DNA from: an uncultured Roseburia sp.
GTDB taxonomy: Bacteria > Bacillota > Clostridia > Lachnospirales > Lachnospiraceae
NCBI GenBank assembly: GCA_947174805.1
Contig: CAMWKH010000002.1
Span: 124,001 to 188,000, forward strand
Reading direction: 5' to 3'
Length of the DNA: 64,000 bases
Below the pieces are notes generated by a model. The model was not told the origin of the DNA. It did not search any database and worked only from the letters and a program-made list of their open reading frames with translations. Shown piece by piece: positions 1 through 7,858 of this stretch; the stretch's first letter is position 1; every line of letters starts with the position of its first letter. The translations under genes were made by a program, and so were the position numbers.

Positions 1-1365
1 TTTACTGCAGCGTCTGGCCAGCTCCTTTAAAACCACGTCCCCGTTGTTGTGGCCCAAAGTGTCATTTACATTTTTAAAACCGTCCACATCAAAGAGTATC
101 ATGCCAAAGGACCTGTGCCCGTCAATTTTTTCCTGGAGTTCCTGATAAAATACAGCCCGGTTCTTAAGCCCTGTGAGCATATCGTATTTGGCCTCAATTT
201 CAAAATTCTCTTTCTCTTTCTGCAAATCATCGTTAATCCGGCTCTTTTTTTTGTTTTCCAGGACCAGGCGGATGACAACTATTGCCATCACCGTCCCAGC
301 CGCCAGGGCGATTAAGAGGTACACCCAGTTCCGCTCCAGAAAGCTTGTCTGATGATTGATAATACGGCTGCCCTTGGGCAGTTCAGACGCTTTGATATCA
401 AACCTGCGCATAACGTCCTCATCAAAACAGCACTCTCTGGGAGAACCCTGAATCACATCCGGCAGTTTCCCCCTTTGATTATCAAATTCTTCTTTTAACA
501 TATTGGCTGCAAGATATCCCATCTGCCTGTGGGATACCCTCTCCCCTCCAAGCACGCCGTTTCCCATTCCAAGGGAGATCACCGTAAATACGGGAATCCC
601 GGCGTGGGCGCTAATCCACTGGGCTGCCTCTCTGCTGGTGTATATATTTCCTTCCTTATCGCTGCTGCACAGAACATAAAACAGTATGGTGTCATCCTGA
701 AGTTCCTCCAGTTTCTTTCCAAACTCTTCCTTGCTGTACTCTGATGCGTTAATCTCCCCAAATTCCAACTGAGGATATTTATTTTGAAAACGGTAAAATT
801 CTTCCCTCTCGCCCTCCCCTGTCATGCTGTTATCCAAAACAGCCAGCACACGGTTGGCATGGGGGTAGAGTTTATAGGCCAATTCCAGGGTATTCCCATA
901 GGAAAGTTCCTCCACCACGCCGGAAATCAAGGGGTCTAACCGTCTCGCCTCCGATGCCTGGGCTTTATTGTTTATCCCCTCAAAGGCGATGGGAATTCCG
1001 GAAAACAGCTCCTGCCTGTGCTCCAAAACAAACTGAAAAGCTGCGTCATCCCCCACGATAATACCGTCGTAAGGTTTTACCTCTGACAGATACAGGCGCA
1101 TACTCTGATAAAATAAATCCATGCCCTCACCGGAGGTAACATTTTTTGTGTCCATAAACTTATAATCCAAGGCCACGCCATCCCCCAGCCCCTCTTGGAT
1201 TCCCTCAATCTGAAGCGGAACCGTCTCCCAGCCGTAAGAGTAGGAACTGATAAACAGCACCCGCTTTTCCGTTTCCAAGGCTGATACCTGGCTGACGGCA
1301 CCAAAACAGATGCCCAGAACAAATAGTATACAAATCAGATATTTTGGATTCCCCGTTCTCTTCAT
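1..1365 (-). CDS. Sensory diguanylate cyclase: ABC-type binding-protein sensor domain + TM + GGDEF (3' truncated by window)
   Basis: This gene runs off the left edge and is absent from the ORF track; I read it directly from the reverse complement. The ATG at 1365 follows GAGGAAGAGGT and opens a signal peptide (MKRTGNPKYLICILFVLGI...). Residues about 30-330 resemble the periplasmic-binding-protein-like sensor of the ABC_sub_bind type (KRVLFISSYSYGWETVPLQ). One membrane helix sits near residues 343-363 (NWVYLLIALAAGTVMAIVVI). A GGDEF domain then begins with YDMLTGLKNR and continues through LFDVDGFKNVNDTLGHNNGD. The GGDEF signature itself lies beyond the window, so catalytic competence cannot be judged. 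The inferred role is cyclic-di-GMP synthesis in response to an extracellular ligand. An AT-rich 238-base gap separates it from the convergent side of the dha terminator. Confidence 0.85.
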   Translation of the reverse strand, partial: MKRTGNPKYLICILFVLGICFGAVSQVSALETEKRVLFISSYSYGWETVPLQIEGIQEGLGDGVALDYKFMDTKNVTSGEGMDLFYQSMRLYLSEVKPYDGIIVGDDAAFQFVLEHRQELFSGIPIAFEGINNKAQASEARRLDPLISGVVEELSYGNTLELAYKLYPHANRVLAVLDNSMTGEGEREEFYRFQNKYPQLEFGEINASEYSKEEFGKKLEELQDDTILFYVLCSSDKEGNIYTSREAAQWISAHAGIPVFTVISLGMGNGVLGGERVSHRQMGYLAANMLKEEFDNQRGKLPDVIQGSPRECCFDEDVMRRFDIKASELPKGSRIINHQTSFLERNWVYLLIALAAGTVMAIVVIRLVLENKKKSRINDDLQKEKENFEIEAKYDMLTGLKNRAVFYQELQEKIDGHRSFGMILFDVDGFKNVNDTLGHNNGDVVLKELARRCSK

Positions 1366-1510
1366 ACCTCTTCCTCTTTTCATATACGAAACACCGGTAC
1401 TTTTATCCTATAATACCACACTTTTTATTAATTTTACAGTATTATTCTACAATATTTGTATTTGTTGTCCCATCCATCCTCTAACATCCAAAGTATATAC
1501 GCCGCAGCTA

Positions 1511-1558
1511 AAAATCCGCCCCGTTTACCAAAGCCGGTCTGAAAACGGGGCGGATTTC
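1511..1558 (-). terminator. Intrinsic terminator downstream of dhaK
   Basis: The arms AAATCCGCCCCGTTT and AAACGGGGCGGATTT form a stem of about 15 bp. On the minus strand the stem is followed by a short T run (GGATTTTTAGC). It lies about 45 bases past the dhaK stop, so it probably ends the dha transcript. The remaining 1366-1603 sequence is AT-rich and shows nothing else I can support. Confidence 0.75.
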
Positions 1559-1603
1559 ATGACAGTAAAATATTAGCCAAACTGTCAACCTATTTCATTA
1601 AAT

Positions 1604-2599
1604 TTAAACCTGAACAAATGCAGGTGTATCAGCGGAGGCATTCAAATATTTCTTTAATTCCTCATCTAATTTCAACAGGGTAACGGAATAGCCTGCCATA
1701 TCGATAGAAGTCATATAATTCCCCACATAGGTTTTGGCAATTTTTATCTTATTGTCTCCCAATACCTTTGACACTGTAAGGTTGGCAAGATAGAGTTCCT
1801 GTAAGGGCGTTGCCCCCAGACCGTTTACTAAAACTGCCACTTCGTCTCCCTCTTTGTAAATGCCTTCCTCCAAAATTTTTCCCAGAAGATGTACTGTGGT
1901 ATCTTCCACAGAGCGGATTTTTTCCCTGTGGGTTCCCGGCTCCCCATGGATTCCCATTCCAATTTCCACCTCGTCCTCCGGCAGCTCAAAACTGGGTTTT
2001 CCGGCAGAGGGTACGGTACAGGGTGCAAGGGCCATTCCCATGCTTCTCACATTGGCGATAACTTTCTCTGCAACAGCCTTTACTTCTGCCAAGTCTTTTC
2101 CTTCCTCTGCACATGCCCCTGCGCATTTATGTACAAAAATAGTTCCTGCAATACCTCTTCTTCCCGTAGTCCAGGTGCTGTTCTCCACTGCCACGTCGTC
2201 ATTTACCACCACTTTTTCCACGGAAATCCCCTCGTCAGCCGCCATCTCCGCAGCCATCTCGAAATTCATCACGTCCCCGGTATAATTCTTGATGATAAGA
2301 AGGGCTCCTTTTCCCCCGTCAGCCGCTTTAATTGCCTCGTATACCTGGTCCGGGGTGGGAGAGGTAAACATAGCTCCGGCAACTGCTGCATCCAACATAC
2401 CTTTCCCCACAAATCCGCCGTGGGCCGGTTCATGTCCGCTTCCGCCGCCGCTTACCAAAATCACTTTTCCCTGAGAGCCGCCGGCTCTCACCAATACGTC
2501 ACAGTCCTCTACCCTTTTCACATATTCCGGGTGGGCCAGCACCATTCCCCTTAACATTTCGTCTACGATATTGTCCGGGTTGTTAATCATTTTTTTCAA
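1604..2599 (-). CDS. dhaK: Dihydroxyacetone kinase subunit DhaK
   Basis: DhaK binds dihydroxyacetone and receives phosphate from the DhaL-bound nucleotide. About 331 residues, the normal length. The family signature GGSGHEPAHGGFVG is near residue 60, and GIHGEPG carries the histidine that forms the hemiaminal with substrate in characterised DhaK proteins. I chose TTG at 2599 because AAGGAGG ends about 8 bases upstream. The track start at 2620 is another TTG that would place this ribosome binding site inside the gene, and the ATG at 2590 is too far from it. The gene stands apart from dhaLM-ptsHI by 323 bases and has its own sigma-54 promoter, so it can be expressed as a separate transcript. 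Function is clear; only the start codon is in doubt. Confidence 0.95.
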   Translation of the reverse strand: MKKMINNPDNIVDEMLRGMVLAHPEYVKRVEDCDVLVRAGGSQGKVILVSGGGSGHEPAHGGFVGKGMLDAAVAGAMFTSPTPDQVYEAIKAADGGKGALLIIKNYTGDVMNFEMAAEMAADEGISVEKVVVNDDVAVENSTWTTGRRGIAGTIFVHKCAGACAEEGKDLAEVKAVAEKVIANVRSMGMALAPCTVPSAGKPSFELPEDEVEIGMGIHGEPGTHREKIRSVEDTTVHLLGKILEEGIYKEGDEVAVLVNGLGATPLQELYLANLTVSKVLGDNKIKIAKTYVGNYMTSIDMAGYSVTLLKLDEELKKYLNASADTPAFVQV

Positions 2600-2667
2600 T
2601 GTAGTTTCCTCCTTCTCCAATTTGAAAGTTTATATTTACGTTGCGATGCGTGATACTTATTAATAAA

Positions 2668-2682
2668 GCAAAATCCGTGCCA
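2668..2682 (-). promoter_or_regulatory. Sigma-54 (-24/-12) promoter of dhaK
   Basis: The minus strand reads TGGCACG-GATT-TTGC, a full match to the sigma-54 consensus with GG at -24 and GC at -12. It lies about 70 bases upstream of dhaK. The same element occurs before dhaL, and rpoN and an enhancer-binding activator are encoded 4-6 kb away, which makes a chance match unlikely. Confidence 0.9.
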
Positions 2683-2868
2683 GTTTTCCATATTTCCCCT
2701 TGTGGGCCAAAGAAACTTTTTCCCTGGAAATATCACTGTATGCCTGGTGTCCAAACCGAAATCATTTCTTGGTAATTTTTCTCAAGTTGATATTTTTTAC
2801 CAGCCTTGTTTTCCCCTTCCCTCAATGCCGGGGAATTTTTCCCAAGTTTTTCTGAAGGCCCATGCGTA

Positions 2869-2888
2869 AAACGCTGATGAGAGCGTTT
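2869..2888. promoter_or_regulatory. Inverted repeat between ptsI and dhaK: candidate activator site or ptsI terminator
   Basis: AAACGCT-gatgag-AGCGTTT is a perfect 7-bp inverted repeat, with partial extension outward (GCGTA.../...CGCGC). It lies about 187 bases upstream of the dhaK -24 element, a usual distance for an enhancer-binding protein site. It is also just past the ptsI stop, but no T run follows on the minus strand, so a terminator role is weaker. The rest of the 2600-2922 gap holds the sigma-54 promoter, a loose TGGTAA-N-TTACCA repeat (2770-2802) and nothing else I recognise. Confidence 0.4.
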
Positions 2889-2922
2889 CGCGCGCCAATT
2901 ACTGTGAGAAAGCTTGATTTCG

Positions 2923-4611
2923 TCAGCACTTCTTTAAATACTCCCGAACCTCCCCTGCATCCGTAAGGCTTAAAATCTCATCCAGATTAATCCCGCTGCT
3001 GTCCATATTCCGAATCTGTTCTTTGATTCCGGGGGCCTGGGACGGGCTCATGCTGAGCTCATCCATGCCAAGGGCCAAAAGGAAGGGCAGGGCAAGCTTA
3101 TCTCCGGCCATCTCCCCGCACATTCCCGCCCAGATTCCCGCCTCATGGGCACTTGTAACGATTCTATAGATGGAGTGGAGCACTGCTGGGTTAAAATAGT
3201 CATAGAGATAACCCACTGACTGGTTCCCTCTGTCCACCGCCAGAGTGTACTGCACCAAATCATTTGTACCGATGCTGAAAAAATCTACATGTCTGGCAAA
3301 GACAGGAGCCATAATGGAAGCCGAGGGGGTCTCCACCATAATTCCCAGTGGAACATCCTTGGCAAAGGGGATTTTTTCTGCAAGAAGCTCCTCTTTCACC
3401 TCCTCTGCCAGCTTTTTTGTTTCAAGAATTTCCGAAAGAGAAGATACCATAGGAATCATAATCCCCACTTTTCCGTAAACCCCAGCCCGGTAAATTGCCC
3501 GAAGCTGGATTTTAAACATCTCCTTTTTTGCCAGGCAGATACGGATAGCACGAAATCCCAGGAAAGGATTTTCCTCCGGGGAAAGGCCAAGGGCACTGCA
3601 GTGTTTGTCTCCCCCGATATCTAATGTACGGATAATGCAGAGATTTCCCTCTGCCTTCTCCGCCACCTCTCTGTAGGCCAAAAACTGCTGTTCCTCCCCG
3701 GGAAGCTCCTCTCTGTCCATAAAGAGAAATTCTGTCCGGAAAAGTCCGACCCCCTCACACCCCAGGGAAAGGGCCTTCTCCATATCCTGCTCTCCGCTGA
3801 TATTTGCCGCCACCGTCACGTTTTTGCCGTCCCTTGTCCTGGCAGGGAGTTTTGCCCTCTCAGCCAGATATTTTTTCTGCTCCTCCTGTTTTTTGGCAAG
3901 TTCCCGATAGTTTTCCATCTCCTTTTCCGAGGGATTTAAATATATCACTCCCTGATTGGCATCCACAATGACATTCTCCCCCTCAGAAATCTCCTCCGGG
4001 TTTAAGCTTACCCCCACCATTGTGACAAAACCCTTGGACTTTGCAATAATTACCGCATGGGAAGTCTTACTTCCGTTTTCCAACAAAACGGCTTTCACCT
4101 GTTTTTCTGATAAAGAGGCCATCAAAGACGGCTCTATGTCCTTTGCGCATAAAACAACATTTTCCCCCTCTATGGAGAACTCTTTCATGCCCAGAAGTTT
4201 TCGTAAGAAACGGTTTCCCACATCGATAATATCTTTCTGGCGCTCCCTTAAATATTCGTCGTCAATCTCGTCAAACATGGCTTTAAAATCTGAAACGGCT
4301 TTTAACACCGCCTCCGGGGCAGATTCCCCTTTTTCCATGTAATCTGAAATGGCGTCCTGGAAAGATATATCCTCCATAAGAAGCTGGTGCGCTTCTAATA
4401 TTTCCACCTCACTCTCTGTAAGGTCTTCCCTGTTTTGTAAGAGACTGCAAAGGTCTTCCCCGGCGCTTGTACGGGCCTTTTCATACTTCTCCTTCTCCCT
4501 CTCTGCATCCTCCTTCACGTACCTCTGTAATCTCGTTTCATAATCCAGGTTTAAAAAACAAACCGCGCCTGCGGCAATTCCCTCCACCACAACGCTGCCT
4601 TTTCTTTCCAT
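2923..4611 (-). CDS. ptsI: PTS enzyme I (phosphoenolpyruvate-protein phosphotransferase)
   Basis: Enzyme I takes phosphate from PEP and passes it to HPr in the cytoplasm. At 562 residues it is close to the usual 570. The phospho-accepting histidine is His185 in NGSKTSHAVIIA. The PEP-binding region includes FRTEFLFM near residue 295, and the C-terminal catalytic motif AGMCGEMAGD places the conserved cysteine near 498. The ATG follows GAGGTGAGGAC. It sits directly downstream of HPr (41 bases) and DhaM in the sigma-54 driven cluster. This suggests a phosphoryl chain feeding dihydroxyacetone kinase, although whether the genome has another enzyme I cannot be seen here. In E. coli DhaM the same three activities are fused in one chain; here they are separate genes. 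Confidence 0.95.
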   Translation of the reverse strand: MERKGSVVVEGIAAGAVCFLNLDYETRLQRYVKEDAEREKEKYEKARTSAGEDLCSLLQNREDLTESEVEILEAHQLLMEDISFQDAISDYMEKGESAPEAVLKAVSDFKAMFDEIDDEYLRERQKDIIDVGNRFLRKLLGMKEFSIEGENVVLCAKDIEPSLMASLSEKQVKAVLLENGSKTSHAVIIAKSKGFVTMVGVSLNPEEISEGENVIVDANQGVIYLNPSEKEMENYRELAKKQEEQKKYLAERAKLPARTRDGKNVTVAANISGEQDMEKALSLGCEGVGLFRTEFLFMDREELPGEEQQFLAYREVAEKAEGNLCIIRTLDIGGDKHCSALGLSPEENPFLGFRAIRICLAKKEMFKIQLRAIYRAGVYGKVGIMIPMVSSLSEILETKKLAEEVKEELLAEKIPFAKDVPLGIMVETPSASIMAPVFARHVDFFSIGTNDLVQYTLAVDRGNQSVGYLYDYFNPAVLHSIYRIVTSAHEAGIWAGMCGEMAGDKLALPFLLALGMDELSMSPSQAPGIKEQIRNMDSSGINLDEILSLTDAGEVREYLKKC

Positions 4612-4652
4612 GTCCTCACCTCATTTCCGAAAGACCAAGACTATAAGAGTAC

Positions 4653-4919
4653 CTATTCTTCATAAAAGCTGTTTGCAAACATATCGTCCAGCTTTTCAAA
4701 CACTTCCTCTTCGTCCTCACCCTCCACTTGAAGGGTAATCTCCGTGCCTTTTTTGGCCCCCAGGGTGGTGAGCATCAAGACACTTTTTCCGTTGGCCTTC
4801 TTACTCCCGGCAAGGAGTGTCACAACGCTTTTATGTTTTCCTGCTAATTTTGCAATTTCCGCTGCAGGCCTTGCATGAAGGCCCATTTGATTGTTTACCG
4901 TATATGTACCTGTTTTCAT
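4653..4919 (-). CDS. ptsH: HPr phosphocarrier protein
   Basis: HPr relays phosphate from enzyme I to the EIIA-like DhaM. At 88 residues it has standard length. The phosphorylation site is His15 in MGLHARPAAE. Ser46, the site used by HPr kinase in Firmicutes, is present in NGKSVLML, so a regulatory role in carbon control is possible as well. It lies between dhaM (13-base gap) and ptsI (41-base gap) on the same strand, consistent with one transcript from the sigma-54 promoter before dhaL. Confidence 0.95.
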   Translation of the reverse strand: MKTGTYTVNNQMGLHARPAAEIAKLAGKHKSVVTLLAGSKKANGKSVLMLTTLGAKKGTEITLQVEGEDEEEVFEKLDDMFANSFYEE

Positions 4920-4932
4920 CTCACACGTCTCC

Positions 4933-5322
4933 CTATTCTAATTTTGATATCTGTTTTGCCAGTTCCGCAGCCTCAAGCACTTCCTTTAAAGTTCCCCCGA
5001 TTGCGGCCTGCACTGCTGCACTGACTGCCCCCTCCAAAATAGGTGCGTCTGCGATTTCCACTGCAATATCTTCCTCCAGCAAATCGATTGCCATCTGGGA
5101 ACTTAAAATCCCGCTGCCCAAATCTGCCAAAAGCACCACGCCGTCCCCGTCGTTTGTCTTTTCAATCCCCTCTTTGATACGGATGGCGTCTGTTCCGATA
5201 CTTCCGTCCTCCATGCCTCCCACTGCCAATACCCGGTGGTCTTCCCCCGCCATCTGGACAGCAAGCTCATAGATACCCTCCGCAGCTTTCTTGCTGTGGG
5301 ATACAATCAATATTCCTACCAT
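4933..5322 (-). CDS. dhaM: PTS-dependent dihydroxyacetone kinase phosphotransferase subunit DhaM (EIIA-Man fold, single domain)
   Basis: DhaM carries phosphate from HPr to ADP bound on DhaL. It has 129 residues, which is only the EIIA-mannose-type domain; the HPr and enzyme I portions found fused in E. coli DhaM are the next two genes. The active histidine is His9 in GILIVSHS. The stretch VLLADLGSGILSSQMA is typical of the family. The ATG follows AGGAGGGGAGACT, a strong ribosome binding site. It lies 15 bases downstream of dhaL. Confidence 0.93.
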   Translation of the reverse strand: MVGILIVSHSKKAAEGIYELAVQMAGEDHRVLAVGGMEDGSIGTDAIRIKEGIEKTNDGDGVVLLADLGSGILSSQMAIDLLEEDIAVEIADAPILEGAVSAAVQAAIGGTLKEVLEAAELAKQISKLE

Positions 5323-5337
5323 AGTCTCCCCTCCTGT

Positions 5338-5967
5338 TTATTTCAAATTGTTCAGATAAAATGCCTGTATTGCCCGAAGGGTGATAAGGGAAGATGTAGC
5401 TCCCGGGTCCTGATGCCCGATACTCCTCTCGCCCAGATAACTTGCACGGCCTTTTGTAGCCCGGATGGTCTTAGTAAATTCCACACCCTCTTCCGCCGCC
5501 TGGCACATTGCCTCCAGACATTCTTCCGTACTTTTTCCCTCTTCCATCGCCTTGGTCAGGGCATCAAAAGCAGGCTCTAAGGCATCCAGCATGGTTTTTT
5601 CCCCCCTCTGGGCCTTTCCCCGCATTTTCACTCCCCCGATGACTGCGGCGAGCATCTCTTTCCCGTCTAAAAGGGTGATAGATGTCTTACCCGCCACCGC
5701 CCCCGCAGCTTTCATATAGGCGGTTCCGTAAAGAGGCCCGGATGCTCCCCCCACTTTAGATAAAAGAGTCATCCCCACTTTTTTTAACACCTTGCCCATA
5801 TCTTCCTCGTCCTGGGGAAGCTGGGCAAGGACTTCCGTAAATCCCCTCGCCATATTTACCCCGTGGTCGGCATCCCCGATTTCCCTGTCCAAATCCGTGA
5901 GGAATTCCTTGTTTTCAATAATGTCATTCCCGATTTTTTCCATGCACTGATAAATTTTAGCTGACAT
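5338..5967 (-). CDS. dhaL: Dihydroxyacetone kinase ADP-binding subunit DhaL
   Basis: DhaL holds a tightly bound nucleotide that is recharged by DhaM and used to phosphorylate dihydroxyacetone on DhaK. 209 residues. The metal-nucleotide aspartates are in DREIGDADHGVNMARG near residues 25-40, and the nucleotide loop contains GGASGPLYGTAY. The C-terminal DPGATSS motif is also present. ATG follows AGGAGGGTATTTAC. It is the first gene after the sigma-54 promoter at 6041-6055 and leads the dhaL-dhaM-ptsH-ptsI set. Confidence 0.95.
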   Translation of the reverse strand: MSAKIYQCMEKIGNDIIENKEFLTDLDREIGDADHGVNMARGFTEVLAQLPQDEEDMGKVLKKVGMTLLSKVGGASGPLYGTAYMKAAGAVAGKTSITLLDGKEMLAAVIGGVKMRGKAQRGEKTMLDALEPAFDALTKAMEEGKSTEECLEAMCQAAEEGVEFTKTIRATKGRASYLGERSIGHQDPGATSSLITLRAIQAFYLNNLK

Positions 5968-5991
5968 GTAAATACCCTCCTGTTCTCTTTG

Positions 5992-6017
5992 TTAACCGTT
6001 CAAGAGCTGAACCGTTA
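5992..6017 (-). repeat. Repeat pair in the dhaL leader (AACCGTT direct repeats around a GTTCA/TGAAC dyad)
   Basis: The plus strand shows TTAACCGTTC and TGAACCGTTA, spaced 16 bases apart, with GTTCA-agagc-TGAAC between and overlapping them. The site lies downstream of the -12 element, so it would be in the transcribed leader or act as a repressor site. Function is unknown. Confidence 0.35.
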
Positions 6018-6040
6018 CGAATCTTATACTATATTTATAA

Positions 6041-6055
6041 GCAAAAACCGTGCCA
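6041..6055 (-). promoter_or_regulatory. Sigma-54 (-24/-12) promoter of dhaL-dhaM-ptsH-ptsI
   Basis: The minus strand reads TGGCACG-GTTT-TTGC, an exact consensus -24/-12 element. It is placed between the activator gene stop (6090) and dhaL (5967). Activator binding sites would have to lie inside the 3' end of the activator gene or further upstream. Confidence 0.92.
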
Positions 6056-6089
6056 CTTTATCCCTGAAACAAGAACTGGAAAGGCATAT

Positions 6090-7844
6090 TCACTCTTCCA
6101 GGTGATATTTCCGGGCCTTGGCAGCCACGGTTTTATGTGTGAGCCCAAGGGCTTTCGCCGCCCTGTTATAACTTTTATATTTTTTCAGAGCTTTTCTTAT
6201 AATTTCTCTCTCATAGTACTCCCAGGGCATAATTTCTTCCTCTTTAGCCACGTCCAGGGAAAGGACTTTGCCTGAAGTATATTCACTGATATAACCGGGA
6301 AGGTCAATTTTTTGTATTATCTGCCCCTCTGCCAAAATATTCACCCGCTCCATCACGTTCTCAAGCTCTCTGATATTTCCCGGCCAGGAATAATTTACCA
6401 ATACCTCCATCACATCCGGGGAAATTTTTTTGGCCTCACACTTAAGCTCCTCCCCGATTTTTCTCAGGAAATGTTCACAGAGCAGGGGAATATCCTCCCT
6501 CCGCTCCCTTAGAGGGGGCAGCCAGATGGGAATCACATTGAGCCGGTAGTAAAGGTCTTCCCTGAACTCTCCTTTTTCCACAAGTTCTTCCAAATTCCTG
6601 TTGGTTGCGGCAATTATTCTGGCATCCACCTGTATAGTTCTCTCGTCCCCCACCCGCTGAAATTCTTTCTTCTGGATTACCCGCAGCATTTTTGCCTGCA
6701 TGGCTTTATTTAGTTCCCCTATTTCATCCAAAAATATCGTTCCTTTATCCGCCAGCTCAAATTTACCAATCTTTGTCTTTACGGCACCGGTGTAAGCCCC
6801 GCGGACATGGCCGAACATCTCGCTCTCCAAGAGATTTTCCGGGATTGCGGCACAGTTTACCCGGATAAAGGGTTGCTTTGCCCTCTCGCTGGAATAGTGG
6901 ATGGCCTCCGCCACCAGCTCTTTCCCCGTGCCGCTCTCCCCCCGTATGAGCACATTAAAATTGTTGTCCGCAGTTTTGGCCGCCATTTTCATGGCATCGT
7001 AAAGCTTGCTGCTGACTCCCACCATCCGGTTAAAAGCAGGGTTAAGTTTCTGCCTCCTGTTTAACTCTTCCTCCAAATATTCCGTCTTTGCGGAAAGCCG
7101 GCTGATTCTGTCCATAAGCTCCTGAATCTCGCTTAAGCTTTTCACAACGGATATTCCCTCCATGGCCTGCTGGTTTGCAAAGGTGTAGGCCACCTGCATG
7201 AGTTTTGACACATCCTCAATACTGCTGACGGCGCCTTTCACCTCATGATTCTCCAGAATCGGCGTTGTGTTTACCACAATGCTGGCATCCCCGATGGTTT
7301 TTGCATAACCCAGCACAGGTTTCCCCGTATCCACCACTTCCGGCAATTTAGACTGGGGAAAAACCTCCGTCACCTTTTTCCCCAGCACTTCCCTTTCTGG
7401 AATGCCGAATATTTTTTCCGCCTGGCGGTTATAGATAATCACCGTATAACGGCTGTCCACCACCACAAGCCCCGTCTCTATATTGCTGTAAATATTTTCC
7501 GCTGTGATGGCATTGTCCTGCAAAAGAGAATCCACCTGGCCAAGCTCCACAGGGCTCATGGAAAAATCGCTCTCCAAAAGCCGCCTCATTTCAGCGGCGG
7601 CTTCCACTGCCCCCTCCCCCACTGTAACCAGGAAGATTTCCTCATTCTGCCGGATTTTAAGGGCTGTCACCAACAGAATACTGGTTAAAGGGACGTTGTG
7701 CATCCCCTCCCTTCGGATGTAAAATGTCACTCTGTGCTCTTTTTGCAGATTGTCCGCTTTCTGCACAATCATAGCTGCCACTCTGACATGCAGCCCGTTT
7801 TTGCAGTTAATTTTTATTTTCTCCTCCACTGTGGTTTTCCCCAT
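6090..7844 (-). CDS. Sigma-54-dependent activator with N-terminal HPr-like domain, PAS, AAA+ and Fis-type HTH
   Basis: The inferred role is to activate the two sigma-54 promoters of the adjacent dha genes. Domains in order: an HPr-like domain (residues 1-95) with a potential phospho-histidine at His19 (CKNGLHVRVAAM); a PAS domain (about 115-215, IETGLVVVDSRYTVIIYN); a short coiled coil; and the sigma-54 AAA+ domain. The last has Walker A GESGTGKE, the sigma-54 contact loop GAYTGA (a variant of GAFTGA) and Walker B TIFLDEIGEL. A Fis-type helix-turn-helix (NRAAKALGLTHKTVAAKA) ends the 584-residue chain. The HPr-like domain suggests activity is tuned by PTS phosphorylation. It lies 14 bases downstream of rpoN, so sigma factor and activator are probably co-transcribed. 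Confidence 0.9.
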   Translation of the reverse strand: MGKTTVEEKIKINCKNGLHVRVAAMIVQKADNLQKEHRVTFYIRREGMHNVPLTSILLVTALKIRQNEEIFLVTVGEGAVEAAAEMRRLLESDFSMSPVELGQVDSLLQDNAITAENIYSNIETGLVVVDSRYTVIIYNRQAEKIFGIPEREVLGKKVTEVFPQSKLPEVVDTGKPVLGYAKTIGDASIVVNTTPILENHEVKGAVSSIEDVSKLMQVAYTFANQQAMEGISVVKSLSEIQELMDRISRLSAKTEYLEEELNRRQKLNPAFNRMVGVSSKLYDAMKMAAKTADNNFNVLIRGESGTGKELVAEAIHYSSERAKQPFIRVNCAAIPENLLESEMFGHVRGAYTGAVKTKIGKFELADKGTIFLDEIGELNKAMQAKMLRVIQKKEFQRVGDERTIQVDARIIAATNRNLEELVEKGEFREDLYYRLNVIPIWLPPLRERREDIPLLCEHFLRKIGEELKCEAKKISPDVMEVLVNYSWPGNIRELENVMERVNILAEGQIIQKIDLPGYISEYTSGKVLSLDVAKEEEIMPWEYYEREIIRKALKKYKSYNRAAKALGLTHKTVAAKARKYHLEE

Positions 7845-7858
7845 TGTCCTGCCCCTCT

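Noticed and set aside
1889-2554. 221-residue plus-strand ORF opposite dhaK
   Set aside because: It is a frame shadow of dhaK with no ribosome binding site and compositionally odd His/Ser-rich translation.
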